Shown: piece after piece, positions 40,226 through 49,812 of the stretch
How positions within the stretch are numbered: position 1 is the stretch's first letter
How the letters are laid out: the number at the start of each line of letters is the position of its first letter
The notes under the pieces: model-generated
Databases searched by the model: none
Told to the model about the DNA's origin: nothing
What the model saw: the letters and a program-made list of their open reading frames with translations, nothing else
Position numbers and translations under genes: made by a program
Assembly: GCF_043497005.1 (NCBI RefSeq)
Contig: NZ_JBIEKE010000002.1
Span: 1,178,001 to 1,242,000 of the forward strand
DNA: 64,000 nucleotides
Reading direction: 5' to 3'
From: Halobacillus_A sp043497005
GTDB taxonomy: Bacteria > Bacillota > Bacilli > Bacillales > Halobacillaceae

Positions 40226-40621
40226 TTAGTTTACTAAGCGCTGAGCTTCCTTAAGTTGGAAGGTACGCACACTTCTCGGTAAGAAACGGCGGATTTCATC
40301 TTCGTTATATCCAACTTGCAGACGCTTGTCGTCAATAATAATTGGCCGGCGAAGCAAACCAGGGTTTTCTTGAATTAAGTCGAATAAATCCTGCATTGGA
40401 AGTTGATCGAAGTCAACTTTCAGTTTTTGAAAGACTTTAGAACGGGTAGAAATGATTTCTTCAGTACCATCTTCTGTCATTCTTAAAATCTCTTTAATCT
40501 CATCAATCGTCAAAGACTCTGAAAAGATATTTCTTTCAGTGTAAGGAATATCGTGCTCCTCAAGCCAGGCTTTCGCCTTACGACATGATGTACAACTTGG
40601 TGAGGTATAAAGTGTTACCAT
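40226..40621 (-). CDS. spx: Transcriptional regulator Spx
   Basis: The 131-residue ArsC-like protein binds the RNA polymerase alpha C-terminal domain and turns on thiol-stress genes. The redox switch is Cys10-x-x-Cys13; Gly52 and Arg60, needed for alpha contact, and RRP at 91-93 are all present. The promoter overlaps a 17-bp palindrome like a PerR or YodB site. Degradation through SpxH, encoded 5 kb away, is expected. Confidence 0.95.
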   Translation of the reverse strand: MVTLYTSPSCTSCRKAKAWLEEHDIPYTERNIFSESLTIDEIKEILRMTEDGTEEIISTRSKVFQKLKVDFDQLPMQDLFDLIQENPGLLRRPIIIDDKRLQVGYNEDEIRRFLPRSVRTFQLKEAQRLVN

Positions 40622-40697
40622 ATAGAAACTTCACTCCTCGAATTTTATTTATAATTATTTTTTAAGCGGCTCTAATTTAAAATTAGTATAATCTAAT

Positions 40698-40727
40698 CTT
40701 ATAGTATAACTATAACATAGTTGTCAA
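40698..40727 (-). promoter_or_regulatory. Spx promoter with embedded palindrome
   Basis: TTGACA (40722-40727), 18 bp, TATAAG (40698-40703). A perfect inverted repeat TTATAGT-ATA-ACTATAA (40699-40715) covers the -10 and spacer and resembles a PerR box. Confidence 0.5.
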
Positions 40728-40883
40728 TTAAAATCTATATGTTGAAAGGTAAAAGGCTTACATTCACAGAATTTTAACGATTAGAACAGCATACACTGTA
40801 ATGTACCACATCTGCGGTTATTTTAAACCACTTTTTTTATATCTTTGTGAAGTTTTTCATTTTCATCTACGCTGAGAAATTGA

Positions 40884-40911
40884 AAATCCCTGCCTAAAAA
40901 AGCAGGGATTT
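40884..40911 (-). terminator. Terminator of yjbC
   Basis: Perfect AAATCCCTGC/GCAGGGATTT arms with an 8-base loop. No long T-run on the minus strand. Confidence 0.65.
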
Positions 40912-40920
40912 AAATTCTTA

Positions 40921-41505
40921 TCAACTTCTCTTTAAATCTTTTAAAATATCATCAGTTTCCCGATTTTCATTTAGAGTTAATACTTCGTCAACCGGCTGGT
41001 ATGATTTTCCGTAAAATTCACTATCTTTATACGTGTGAATCTCTTCATACATTCGTTTCATCTGTTCATAAATTTCTTCTTCAGAAGCATCGTCAGGAGA
41101 CCAATACAGTATCTCCATCTGGTTTTCTTCGTTAGTAGCAAGTGATCGTCGAGTATAACCAATAGACTGAGCGTGTTTGAATCCTTCTCGCTGGTAAAAA
41201 TGCAGTCTTTTTGCTGTGTCAGTTTCTTCATAGTCAACAGGTTCTACTTCTAAAATAATCGGTTTTCCTTTTGCTTTCATTTTCTCGATTAATTTATGAC
41301 CAAGTCCTTGGCCTCTGGCGTTCGAAGATACATACACATAGTCAATAAAAAGAAAGGATTTAAATTCTGCATACATTAATACGTGATGCTCTCCTTCATC
41401 TTTATAGTACACATCACTTTTTTCTTTTAGCAGGGTTTCCATATGCTCTTGTGATTTCATTTCCTCTACTGGAAAATACTGTTTCAGTTTATTATACCAA
41501 CTCAT
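40921..41505 (-). CDS. yjbC: GNAT-family acetyltransferase YjbC
   Basis: The 194-residue protein has the acetyl-CoA loop SSNARGQGLGHKLIEKM at about 81-97 and a charged C-terminal extension. YjbC lies upstream of spx in B. subtilis and can be co-transcribed with it; here a hairpin and a separate spx promoter lie between. The substrate is unknown. Confidence 0.85.
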   Translation of the reverse strand: MSWYNKLKQYFPVEEMKSQEHMETLLKEKSDVYYKDEGEHHVLMYAEFKSFLFIDYVYVSSNARGQGLGHKLIEKMKAKGKPIILEVEPVDYEETDTAKRLHFYQREGFKHAQSIGYTRRSLATNEENQMEILYWSPDDASEEEIYEQMKRMYEEIHTYKDSEFYGKSYQPVDEVLTLNENRETDDILKDLKRS

Positions 41506-41592
41506 TGATCTACTCCCTTACCAATTGATAATTTCATTATAACTGATTATACATTCATTGTTAAATAACGATCGTCTCCTATTAGTGTGAAC

Positions 41593-41619
41593 AAAAAAAG
41601 CAATGGATATCCATTGCTT
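41593..41619 (-). terminator. Terminator downstream of the DUF4015 gene
   Basis: A perfect 22-bp palindrome (41598-41619, AAGCAATGGAT arm) followed on the minus strand by seven T. A second hairpin, GAAGCACT/AGTGCTTC at 41675-41698, lies closer to the stop. Confidence 0.75.
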
Positions 41620-41706
41620 CCAGTTTATAGAGAAACTCTAAATTCTCCCTTTTTCACCCGTCTAACAACAGGCTGAAGCACTTGATATTCAGTGCTTCTT
41701 TTAAAT

Positions 41707-42912
41707 TTATGGAGTATAATCAACGTTTTCTGTGTAATTATTGGTTGCGTTCCAAAGTAAATATTCTTCTATTCCGTTATCTTGTAACGCACGGATCTGA
41801 TCCTCTACTTCTGCTTTTCCATATTGGAAAGTAGAGCCAGAGTATAGCCATGGTGCTTCAAAGTCCTGCAGCCAAGGGCGTGACACTGGCGCATCTTCAA
41901 GTTCACCCAGAATTTGGTTTTCCACCTGTGCATATTCATCGATTATACGATATGGCTCAGTATCAGGCTTATCAATACCAAAGTACGGTCCCCAATGGCT
42001 CGGGTAAATCATTGAAGATATCACATCTACATTATCAGAGATTTGCGAAAAGTTCTGTCCAATACCTGGTGATTCTTCAATCGTTGCTGCGTACCCAAAA
42101 ATATCGACAGACACATCAACATCATAATCACTTAAGTCTTTACGGGCGAATTCTACAAAATCAGTAACCGCACTCACTCGTTTTTTAATATTATTATCTT
42201 TTGACTCTGCATATTCTCCTTCACCGTAATCAAGTTCCTCATCCCGGTTCTCAAATCCTTCAGGGAAGCGAACATAGTCAAACTGGATTTCCTGAAAACC
42301 TATTTCAGCTGCCATTTTTGCAATTTCTAAATTGTATTCCCATACTTCTTGTTTAAAAGGGTTAACGAATGCTTCGTTACGGCTGTTCTTCCATACTTCC
42401 CCATTTTTTGTGAATGATAAATCCGGACGTTCTTCAGCCAATAAACTGTCTTTAAATACAACGACACGAGCTATTGGATAGATTCCTTTCTTTTCTAGCT
42501 CTTCAAGCATTTTTCTTGGATCGTCTATGTAAGGCTCTGCAATATCTGCATATGGTGAGTCTTCAGGTGGTTCAAATGATATGTTTCCGTGATCCTCTTT
42601 CACATCAATAACCATTGCATTCAGCTCCGTTGACTCAACAAGCTCCGTCAATTCTGCCATCTTAGCCCCTCCGGCTGAAGGTCCTGTGACGTATATCCCT
42701 CTTACCGCCTCCGGATATTCAAACTCAAGTCCTGCATTAAATACAAAACGTGCAATTCGATCAGGTACATCCAGACTCTGCAGGTAAATCTCTTTGCTCG
42801 TATGTTCCGTCACATCTTTTGCGGCCTTTGCTTCTGAGTTATGTACGAACAACGTCGCGGCCAGCGCAATAATGCCAGCATAGATGACCTTCTTCAGGTG
42901 TATATTCCCCAT
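41707..42912 (-). CDS. Secreted putative glycoside hydrolase (DUF4015)
   Basis: The 401-residue protein has a Sec signal (about 1-30, ending VHNSEAKA) and a TIM-barrel DUF4015 domain. Typical are RGIYVTGPSAGG, MVIDVKEDHG, IARVVVFKD, EIQFDYVRFPEG with candidate catalytic acids, and the C-terminal PWLQDF and WNATNNYT. It is probably exported and acts on cell-wall or polymer sugars. ATG 42912 follows GGGAGAAGG. It is inserted between yjbC and opp relative to B. subtilis. The substrate is unknown. Confidence 0.82.
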   Translation of the reverse strand: MGNIHLKKVIYAGIIALAATLFVHNSEAKAAKDVTEHTSKEIYLQSLDVPDRIARFVFNAGLEFEYPEAVRGIYVTGPSAGGAKMAELTELVESTELNAMVIDVKEDHGNISFEPPEDSPYADIAEPYIDDPRKMLEELEKKGIYPIARVVVFKDSLLAEERPDLSFTKNGEVWKNSRNEAFVNPFKQEVWEYNLEIAKMAAEIGFQEIQFDYVRFPEGFENRDEELDYGEGEYAESKDNNIKKRVSAVTDFVEFARKDLSDYDVDVSVDIFGYAATIEESPGIGQNFSQISDNVDVISSMIYPSHWGPYFGIDKPDTEPYRIIDEYAQVENQILGELEDAPVSRPWLQDFEAPWLYSGSTFQYGKAEVEDQIRALQDNGIEEYLLWNATNNYTENVDYTP

Positions 42913-43063
42913 TTCTACCTTCTCCCACTTTTTTTATTTTCTACTACTTATTATATAGAGAGTTATTTGCCATGAATAGACCAGATGTGCATATTTTCGC
43001 TATTTTTTCCATAAAGTTACCATATACCTAGAAGTCTCATGACAAAATACCCAGTACCCATCA

Positions 43064-43095
43064 AAAAAAGGACCTTACCGAAGCAAGGTCCTTTT
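43064..43095 (-). terminator. Terminator of the opp operon
   Basis: AAAGGACCTT/AAGGTCCTTT arms, with A and T runs on both sides. Confidence 0.85.
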
Positions 43096-43101
43096 AATAA
43101 A

Positions 43102-44040
43102 TCAAGTGACAGTACTATGCTCTTTCTGATAATATTCGAATTCTTTTGTTGTACAAAGCACCCAGTGGTCTGGACGCACCTCCCGAAACTCCGGTTCTTC
43201 GCTCGTATCGTGATCGTATGGATCGTACGTGAAACGCTCACGTGAACGTTCATACACAGGGTCCGGCAGTGGAATGGCGGAGAGGAGTGATTGTGTATAT
43301 GGATGAATAGGGTTACGATAAAGCTCCTCCGCATCTGCGAGTTCTACTAGTCTGCCAAAGTACATGACACCAATTCTGTCACTGATGTATTTTACCATTG
43401 ACAAATCGTGAGCAATGAACAGGTATGTTAACTCTTTTTCTTTTTGAAGCTGCTTTAAAAGGTTAACAACTTGAGCTTGAATAGAAACGTCTAGTGCTGA
43501 AATCGGCTCATCTGCGATAATAAACGAAGGATCCACAGCCAGTGCTCTCGCGATTCCAATACGCTGACGCTGTCCTCCGCTAAACTCATGGGGATAACGG
43601 TTGGCGTGCTCCTTGTTAAGTCCTACCGTTTCTAAAAGTTCTTCTACTTTAGCTTTCCTCACCTTTTCATTGCTTTCTAAGCCATGAATATCCATGCCTT
43701 CAGCAATAATATCAGCTACTTTCATACGAGGGTTTAAAGACGCATATGGATCCTGAAAGATCATTTGCATTTCTCTATTAAACTTCTTCAATTCAGTACG
43801 GCTTTTTTTCCCGTGAACGTCTTCCCCGTTAAAAAGAACTTCTCCATCAGTCGCATTGTACAAACGAATGATACTGCGGCCGGTGGTCGACTTACCGCAG
43901 CCAGACTCACCAACTAAGCCAAAGGTCTCTCCTTTGTAGATGTCAAAGCTGATGCCGTCTACAGCTTTGACTACACTGTGGCGTCCGGTTTTAAAATGCT
44001 GTTTTAGATTTTTGATTTCAAGTAATTTTTCTTTACTCAT
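43102..44040 (-). CDS. oppF: Oligopeptide ABC transporter ATP-binding protein OppF
   Basis: The 312-residue ABC ATPase has Walker A GESGCGKST (about 42-50), signature SGGQRQRIGIARAL, Walker B FIIADEP and the C-terminal peptide-transporter extension with HPYTQSLLSAIP. It pairs with OppD to power peptide import. It overlaps oppD by ATGA. Last gene of oppABCDF, followed by a terminator. Confidence 0.93.
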   Translation of the reverse strand: MSKEKLLEIKNLKQHFKTGRHSVVKAVDGISFDIYKGETFGLVGESGCGKSTTGRSIIRLYNATDGEVLFNGEDVHGKKSRTELKKFNREMQMIFQDPYASLNPRMKVADIIAEGMDIHGLESNEKVRKAKVEELLETVGLNKEHANRYPHEFSGGQRQRIGIARALAVDPSFIIADEPISALDVSIQAQVVNLLKQLQKEKELTYLFIAHDLSMVKYISDRIGVMYFGRLVELADAEELYRNPIHPYTQSLLSAIPLPDPVYERSRERFTYDPYDHDTSEEPEFREVRPDHWVLCTTKEFEYYQKEHSTVT

Positions 44041-45092
44041 ACACGATCACCTTTCCCACTGCCCGTAGAAGCCATAGCCGCCATTCGCTTTTTAATTGCC
44101 TCAGGCGGATCAATGTCAGGCGCGTGTTCATGAAGCAGCCAAGTCGCTGCATAGTGCGAATCAGACACCTTAAACAATGGAGGCTCCTGCTCTCGATCAA
44201 TTTGCATAGCGAATTGATTACGCGGCGCAAATGCATCTCCTTTTGGCGGATTCAGCAAGTCAGGTGGTGACCCTGGAATAGCATAAAGTTCCGCATCTTC
44301 CGCATCCAGAGATGGCATAGACCCAAGCAATCCCCAAGTATAAGGGTGTTTTGGGTTATAGAAAATATCATCCACTGTACCAATTTCAACGATTCTGCCT
44401 GCATACATAACCGCAACACGATCCGCTACGTTAGCTACGACCCCAAGATCGTGCGTAATAAAGATAATACCAGCGTCTGTCTTTTTCTGAATATCTTTCA
44501 TTAATTCCAGAATCTGTGCCTGAATGGTTACATCAAGAGCGGTCGTAGGCTCATCAGCAATAAGCAGCTTAGGATTACAGGCTAGCGCTATCGCTACAAC
44601 CACACGTTGACGCATCCCGCCTGAGAATTGGTGAGGATATTGTTTCATACGGTTTTCGGCATCTGGAATCCCTACTAACTCAAGCAATTCCTTTACCCTG
44701 GCTTTTGCTTTTGATTTACTCATTTTCTGGTGTTTAATTAAACCTTCTGCGATTTGATTTCCCACTTTCATCGTCGGGTTAAGCGAAGTCATTGGGTCCT
44801 GAAAAATCATCGAAATGTCTTTCCCACGAATTTTCTGCATTTCTTTTTCGCTTAATTTTGCAAGGTCGCGTCCTCCAAAAAGGATTTCCCCTTCTTTAAT
44901 ACGGCCAGGCGGCATCGGAATTAATTTCATTAAAGCTTTCGTTGTTACAGATTTACCTGAACCTGATTCTCCTACTATAGCTAACGTTTCCCCTTTGTTT
45001 ACACTGAAGTTCACCCCACGTACAGCCTGTACTTCGCCGCCATAGGTGTCAAAGGATACGTGCATGTTTTTTACGTCTAATAATTTTTCCAT
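44037..45092 (-). CDS. oppD: Oligopeptide ABC transporter ATP-binding protein OppD
   Basis: The 351-residue ABC ATPase has Walker A GESGSGKS, signature SGGMRQRVVVAIAL, Walker B LLIADEP and the C-terminal Opp extension (HPYTWGLLGSMP). I chose ATG 45092; a GTG at 45101 stands only three bases after AGGAGG. The four-Cys iron-sulfur motif found in some family members is absent. Part of oppABCDF. Confidence 0.92.
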   Translation of the reverse strand: MEKLLDVKNMHVSFDTYGGEVQAVRGVNFSVNKGETLAIVGESGSGKSVTTKALMKLIPMPPGRIKEGEILFGGRDLAKLSEKEMQKIRGKDISMIFQDPMTSLNPTMKVGNQIAEGLIKHQKMSKSKAKARVKELLELVGIPDAENRMKQYPHQFSGGMRQRVVVAIALACNPKLLIADEPTTALDVTIQAQILELMKDIQKKTDAGIIFITHDLGVVANVADRVAVMYAGRIVEIGTVDDIFYNPKHPYTWGLLGSMPSLDAEDAELYAIPGSPPDLLNPPKGDAFAPRNQFAMQIDREQEPPLFKVSDSHYAATWLLHEHAPDIDPPEAIKKRMAAMASTGSGKGDRV

Positions 45093-45108
45093 TTTGTACA
45101 CCTACCTC

Positions 45109-46239
45109 CTATTCGCGCATCTTCGGATCTAGAGCATCTCGAAGACCATCAGCCAGCATGTTAAACGCAATCATAATAAGTGAAATGATTATAGCTGGGA
45201 ATAATAAAATATGTGGATAGATTTGCAGTGACTGGAACCCATCTTCTACTAGTGTACCTAATGATGCTAATGGAGTAGGCAGTCCTAACCCAATAAAGCT
45301 TAAAAAGGCTTCAAAGAAAATTGCAGATGGGATCGTAAACATCGTATTAATAATAATTAATCCTAAAACGTTCGGGATCAAGTGCTTTCTTAATATGCGG
45401 CCGTCCTGAGCCCCTAATGTACGGGAGGCCAAAACAAATTCCTGATTTTTCAGTTTTAAGATTTGTCCCCTGACTATCCTGGCCATCGAGATCCAGCCTG
45501 TTATGGTCAAGGCGATCGTTATCGATAGAATCCCAGGATCGAGTATGAGAATCATGAGGATGACAATAACCAGGTTCGGTATCCCTACTAAAATCTCTAT
45601 AAAACGCTGCATATAGTTATCAACCCGGCCGCCATAATAAGCTGAAATACCGCCGTATGCAACACCAATAATCATATCAATGGCAGCAGCCAGGAATGCA
45701 ATGTACAACGAAATTCTTGTACCTTCCCAGGCCCTTGTCCATAAATCACGGCCGAGCCCGTCTGTCCCAAACCAGAAATTCTGGTCCATATCTTTTGCAG
45801 CATAGACATCATAAACAGCTTCCACTTCGGCAGGTTCACCATTTGTTCCGTCATTTAAAACGGTGGTTTGAATATGCTCTTCATCATTGTTAAAGCGCAT
45901 TAGAGCATTCGTTTCGGCTTGTTCAAGGGAAGCGTTCGTCTGTACTGTACTTAATGTACCATCCATCCCCAGCCAGCCCAGACCTTCAACTTTAGGCGGC
46001 ATTTTTGCTCTTGATAAGTCCTGTTCAAATTGATCATATTCGTTCATGTAAGGTCCTAAAGCTGCTAAAGCTATTAAGATGATTAATACAACTAACCCAG
46101 CCATTGCCCCTACATTCTTACGTAGACGGATAAATGAATCCTTCCAGAACGACAAACTCGGCCGGCTGATTTTTTCGCTATCATCATCTCTCGTATCAAC
46201 TGGTACAAATAAATCCTTGTTAGGTTTATGATTTTCCAT
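45109..46239 (-). CDS. oppC: Oligopeptide ABC transporter permease OppC with an extracytoplasmic insert
   Basis: The 376-residue permease has an N-terminal membrane helix, then about 110 residues before FGTDGLGRDLWTRAW, then five more membrane segments with the binding-protein-dependent transport motif. Usual OppC proteins are near 300 residues; the extra ~70 residues (about 85-155, acidic and Asn-rich) face the outside and could touch OppA. It lies 8 bp after oppB. Confidence 0.9.
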   Translation of the reverse strand: MENHKPNKDLFVPVDTRDDDSEKISRPSLSFWKDSFIRLRKNVGAMAGLVVLIILIALAALGPYMNEYDQFEQDLSRAKMPPKVEGLGWLGMDGTLSTVQTNASLEQAETNALMRFNNDEEHIQTTVLNDGTNGEPAEVEAVYDVYAAKDMDQNFWFGTDGLGRDLWTRAWEGTRISLYIAFLAAAIDMIIGVAYGGISAYYGGRVDNYMQRFIEILVGIPNLVIVILMILILDPGILSITIALTITGWISMARIVRGQILKLKNQEFVLASRTLGAQDGRILRKHLIPNVLGLIIINTMFTIPSAIFFEAFLSFIGLGLPTPLASLGTLVEDGFQSLQIYPHILLFPAIIISLIMIAFNMLADGLRDALDPKMRE

Positions 46240-46247
46240 AATAGGTA

Positions 46248-47174
46248 CTACTCTCCTTCTGCAAGTCGAATTCTCGGATCAATGACTCCATAAAGCAGGT
46301 CAATGATCAGAACGATGAGGATGAAAAAGATGGCGAAAAACAATGTGGTCCCCATAATGATTGGATAATCGTTGGTATTAATTGATTTAACAAATTGTTC
46401 ACCAATTCCTGGAACAGCAAAAATGTTCTCAATAACAAGTGTACCTGTCATTAAACCAATAGCCAGTGGTCCTAATACCGTAATTAAAGGAATTAAAGCA
46501 TTACGCACCCCATGCTTAAATACAACGCCAAATTTATTTACCCCTTTTGCACGAGCGGTTGTGATGTAGTCAGAGCCCATAACTTCAAGCATCTCTGTTC
46601 GCATAAAGCGGGCTGCTATTGCCAGCGGGAATATAGCTAATGCTATCGTAGGCAGAACTGTATGCTGCCATGTTCCCCATAGAGCCACCGGAAACCATCC
46701 TAGCTTTACGCCAACAAAATACTGAAGTATTCCTGCAAATACAAAGGATGGGATAGATTGACCAATAACCGCAGTAAAAGTAGAGCCGTAGTCCAGTACT
46801 CCATTATGGTAAATGGCTGAAACTAAGCCTAACAACATTCCTAATATAGTACCAATAATCATCGCTTGAAACCCTAATTGCAGTGATGGGCCGACCCGAT
46901 CCAATATAATCGTCGTTACTTCACGATTATCAAATTGAAAGGAAATCCCCATATCACCTTGCAATAAATTGACCATGTAGTTGAAATATTGAACTGGAAT
47001 GGGCTCGTCCAAACCATACTTAGCTAGAACAACCGCTTGTTGTTCTTCTGATAGTTTATCGGCAGAACTTAAAGGCGTTCCCGGTAAAAACTTCATTAAG
47101 AAAAACGTAAAGGTTGCGATTAAAAACATTGTAATAACCATGTACACTAAACGTTGCGTAATATAACGTCCCAT
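46248..47174 (-). CDS. oppB: Oligopeptide ABC transporter permease OppB
   Basis: The 308-residue permease starts MGRYITQRLVYMVITMFLIA, has six membrane segments and the transport motif near RAKGVNKFGVVFKHGVRNAL. It dimerises with OppC. It is separated from oppA by 160 bp containing a leaky terminator, so oppA can be made in excess. Confidence 0.93.
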   Translation of the reverse strand: MGRYITQRLVYMVITMFLIATFTFFLMKFLPGTPLSSADKLSEEQQAVVLAKYGLDEPIPVQYFNYMVNLLQGDMGISFQFDNREVTTIILDRVGPSLQLGFQAMIIGTILGMLLGLVSAIYHNGVLDYGSTFTAVIGQSIPSFVFAGILQYFVGVKLGWFPVALWGTWQHTVLPTIALAIFPLAIAARFMRTEMLEVMGSDYITTARAKGVNKFGVVFKHGVRNALIPLITVLGPLAIGLMTGTLVIENIFAVPGIGEQFVKSINTNDYPIIMGTTLFFAIFFILIVLIIDLLYGVIDPRIRLAEGE

Positions 47175-47262
47175 GCCAACACCTCCTGTTAGATTAACCT
47201 TTGTCGAAACCCCTTGAAATTAACTGAAATTTGTTTATTATCCGACTATTTCCTTTACAGGG

Positions 47263-47302
47263 AAAAAGAGAGTATACGCCAACATATGGACATATACTCT
47301 CT
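47263..47302 (-). terminator. Leaky terminator between oppA and oppB
   Basis: AGAGAGTATA/TATACTCTCT arms, then TTTTT on the minus strand, in the middle of the opp operon; probably sets the oppA to oppBCDF ratio. Confidence 0.75.
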
Positions 47303-47334
47303 CCCTTATAAGTTAGCCTATGTTTGGCTCGTTT

Positions 47335-49029
47335 TTATTCCTTACCGTCAATATAAGCGTACTTGTAAGTGAAGTCAGGACCTGCCTGATTAAACGTTAC
47401 ATCTTTAAGGTATGGCTGCCATAGATAAGCACGTGAACGTTGATAAAGTGGTGCTAGAACAGCATCTTCTTCAATAAGAAGTTTTTCAGCTTCTAGTAAT
47501 GTGTCAAAACGTTCTACCGGCTCTTGAGCCAGTTCATTGTTAGCTTGTTCAATAAGTGAATCATACTCTTCACTAGAGTAGCCTGTCTTATTGTTTCCAC
47601 CATCTGTTACCCATAGGTTTAAGAACGTGTTTGGATCAATATAGTCAGGACCCCATCCGGCGTTCTGAAGATCATAATCCATTTCAGTATCACGATCCAG
47701 ACGCTCTTGGAAAGGCACAGCCTGGACATTAACTGTTAAACCTTCAAGGTTTTCAAGCTGGTCTTTAATGTAAGCATCCATGTTCTTAGATAATTCAGTA
47801 TCTCCACCAAGGTATCCAATCTCAGCTTCTTCAATACCTAACTCTTCTTTTGCAGTGTTCCAGAGTTCTTGAGCTTCTTCCACATTTGTTTCAAAAAGGT
47901 CTCCGTTTAACTCGCGGAAATCTTCTTCTGTTTCAGGGTGGAAAACAAAGTTTTGCGGCATGTTACCAGCAGAAGCTAGAGAACCGTTGTTCAGTAATGT
48001 GTTAACTAGTGATTCACGGTCAATTACTCTCTGAATTGCTTTACGAGCATTTTCGTTAGAAAGGATTTCATTTTCCTGGTTCATCTTCAAGTAGAATAAA
48101 GTAGGCTCTTCCATTGTAAGGAAATCTTCAGCACTACGGTATTCATCTACAAATTCTGCATCAAGTGCTACTCGGTCAACTTCACCAGTCTGGTACAAGT
48201 TAACAGCAGAAGATGTTTCTTTAACTACATCAACGTTAATCTCTTCAAGCTTAACTTGATCAGCGTCCCAGTAGTCTTCATTTTTCTCAAGCTTCCAGCC
48301 GCTAGCGTCCCACTCTGTAATAACAAATGGTCCGTTTGCAAGTAAACTATCAGCCTCTAATGCATAATCCTCGCCCTGCTCTTCAACAAAGTCTTCATTT
48401 AAAGGTAAGAAAGTACCGAAAGTTGTTAAAGACTCAAAGTAAGGAGTCGGTTTTTCCAACGTTACTTCAAATGTATAATCATCTACAGCTTCAACACCTA
48501 ATTCTTCTACAGGTGTATCTCCATCTGCGATTGCTTGGGCATTTTCAACTACTCCGCCCAGCATATATGGTCCATACTCAGATCCAGTGTCCGGATTGAC
48601 AGCACGCTGCCAAGCATAAACGAAGTCATGTGCTGTTACAGGGTCACCATTTGTCCATGTAGCATCTTCGCGTAAATTAAAGGTCCAAGTAAGGCTGTCT
48701 TCACTTACTTCATGATCAATCGCAATACCTTCTTCCGTTTCACCATCTTCTCCTACACGATACAGCCCGTCCATAGTAGAACCTAACCATTGAAACGCAA
48801 CAGTGTCAGTTGCCATGGAAGCGTCCATCGTTGGAATTTCGGAAGTGTCGTATAAGTTAAGTACTTGTTCACTATCGCCTTCCCCGCCTGATGATTCTTC
48901 TGTGTCTTCTCCATCGCTGCCGCCTTCTGCATCGGATTCATTGCCAGAATCGTCTTCTCCAGAACAAGCTGCGAGGAACATGCTAAGTGCTAATGCAAGC
49001 ACCAGCAATAACCAATTTGCCTTTTTCAT
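47335..49029 (-). CDS. oppA: Oligopeptide-binding lipoprotein OppA
   Basis: The 564-residue binding protein has a lipoprotein signal with lipobox LAAC (Cys22), a very acidic Ser/Gly/Glu linker (about 23-52), then the SBP family 5 fold with LREDATWTNGDPVTAHDFVYAW. ATG 49029 follows GGGGAGG; an in-frame start at 49119 would wrongly extend the signal. It is the first gene of the operon; two TTCAC-GTGAA type repeats lie upstream. The acidic character fits a halophile surface protein. Confidence 0.93.
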   Translation of the reverse strand: MKKANWLLLVLALALSMFLAACSGEDDSGNESDAEGGSDGEDTEESSGGEGDSEQVLNLYDTSEIPTMDASMATDTVAFQWLGSTMDGLYRVGEDGETEEGIAIDHEVSEDSLTWTFNLREDATWTNGDPVTAHDFVYAWQRAVNPDTGSEYGPYMLGGVVENAQAIADGDTPVEELGVEAVDDYTFEVTLEKPTPYFESLTTFGTFLPLNEDFVEEQGEDYALEADSLLANGPFVITEWDASGWKLEKNEDYWDADQVKLEEINVDVVKETSSAVNLYQTGEVDRVALDAEFVDEYRSAEDFLTMEEPTLFYLKMNQENEILSNENARKAIQRVIDRESLVNTLLNNGSLASAGNMPQNFVFHPETEEDFRELNGDLFETNVEEAQELWNTAKEELGIEEAEIGYLGGDTELSKNMDAYIKDQLENLEGLTVNVQAVPFQERLDRDTEMDYDLQNAGWGPDYIDPNTFLNLWVTDGGNNKTGYSSEEYDSLIEQANNELAQEPVERFDTLLEAEKLLIEEDAVLAPLYQRSRAYLWQPYLKDVTFNQAGPDFTYKYAYIDGKE

Positions 49030-49233
49030 GTAGAAAATGACCTCCCCTAAAAAATAAAAATTTTGACGTGGCACGTTGTCCACATATCGAATTATACAAG
49101 TTTTCAAACAATTTTGCATTCCTTTTTTTCAAAATTTTTGCTGAAAGCCTTTTATTATTACGTTTAAATGACATAAAATAAGACTAATTACCTAGTTTAT
49201 TTTACATTCTTTTCGGTTCTATTTTGATAACTA

Positions 49234-49309
49234 TTCACATAGATGAATAAAAAAGTACCGTTATTTTGCAGTCTCCGCCAGATAGCGGCGAAATTTTCAC
49301 ATAGGTGAA
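49234..49309. promoter_or_regulatory. Paired inverted repeats upstream of oppA
   Basis: TTCACATAGATGAA (49234-49247) and TTCACATAGGTGAA (49296-49309) are near-identical, near-palindromic, and start 62 bp apart in the 392-bp gap between oppA and the divergent DUF3899-like gene. No other feature is seen in this gap. Confidence 0.45.
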
Positions 49310-49421
49310 TATCCCATGCATTATTCAATTTATGAGGAATTTTCAGTTTTTTACTTATATTTAGACGTGTTTTAGAATGTTCATAAATGGTATACTATCT
49401 CTTAGTTTAAGATCGTGAAGG

Positions 49422-49805
49422 ATGTGTGAGAAAGTGCTATTCGTACGGAATAAATGGGGATTCGTGGCGATTAACCTGCTGCTGATCAGCTTAATTTTCA
49501 GTTTGCTGGCTCCAGCTTATGATTTAGTGACCTTTATTGACTTGTTATTTTACTTATGTTTTTTTTACCTGTTCATCGGTCTGCTTCTATGGATCATTAA
49601 AGGCGGTTTTTTTGATGCGATTACGTACAGTTTTAGAAAAGTAACAAATCGAGTAGCTAAAAATAAAGATTACCTCGATGATTTCGAGGACAAACCACTC
49701 CCTTCCCAAATGTTTAAGAGGAAATTTGTGCATTTCTTTTTATTTCAAGGAGCTATTTTATTAATTGCTCTTCTGCTTCTATTGATTGTTTACTACAAGG
49801 GATAA
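49422..49805 (+). CDS. DUF3899-like membrane protein
   Basis: The 127-residue protein has three hydrophobic segments (about 13-33, 37-60, 103-125) with a soluble loop RKVTNRVAKNKDYLDDF between the second and third. The layout matches DUF3899 proteins of Bacillaceae, which have no known function. The start is uncertain: ATG 49422 abuts an AAGG, and GTG 49434 is a possible alternative. It is divergent from oppA and lies directly ahead of the trpS leader. Confidence 0.6.
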   Translation: MCEKVLFVRNKWGFVAINLLLISLIFSLLAPAYDLVTFIDLLFYLCFFYLFIGLLLWIIKGGFFDAITYSFRKVTNRVAKNKDYLDDFEDKPLPSQMFKRKFVHFFLFQGAILLIALLLLLIVYYKG

Positions 49806-49812
49806 CTTCCAC

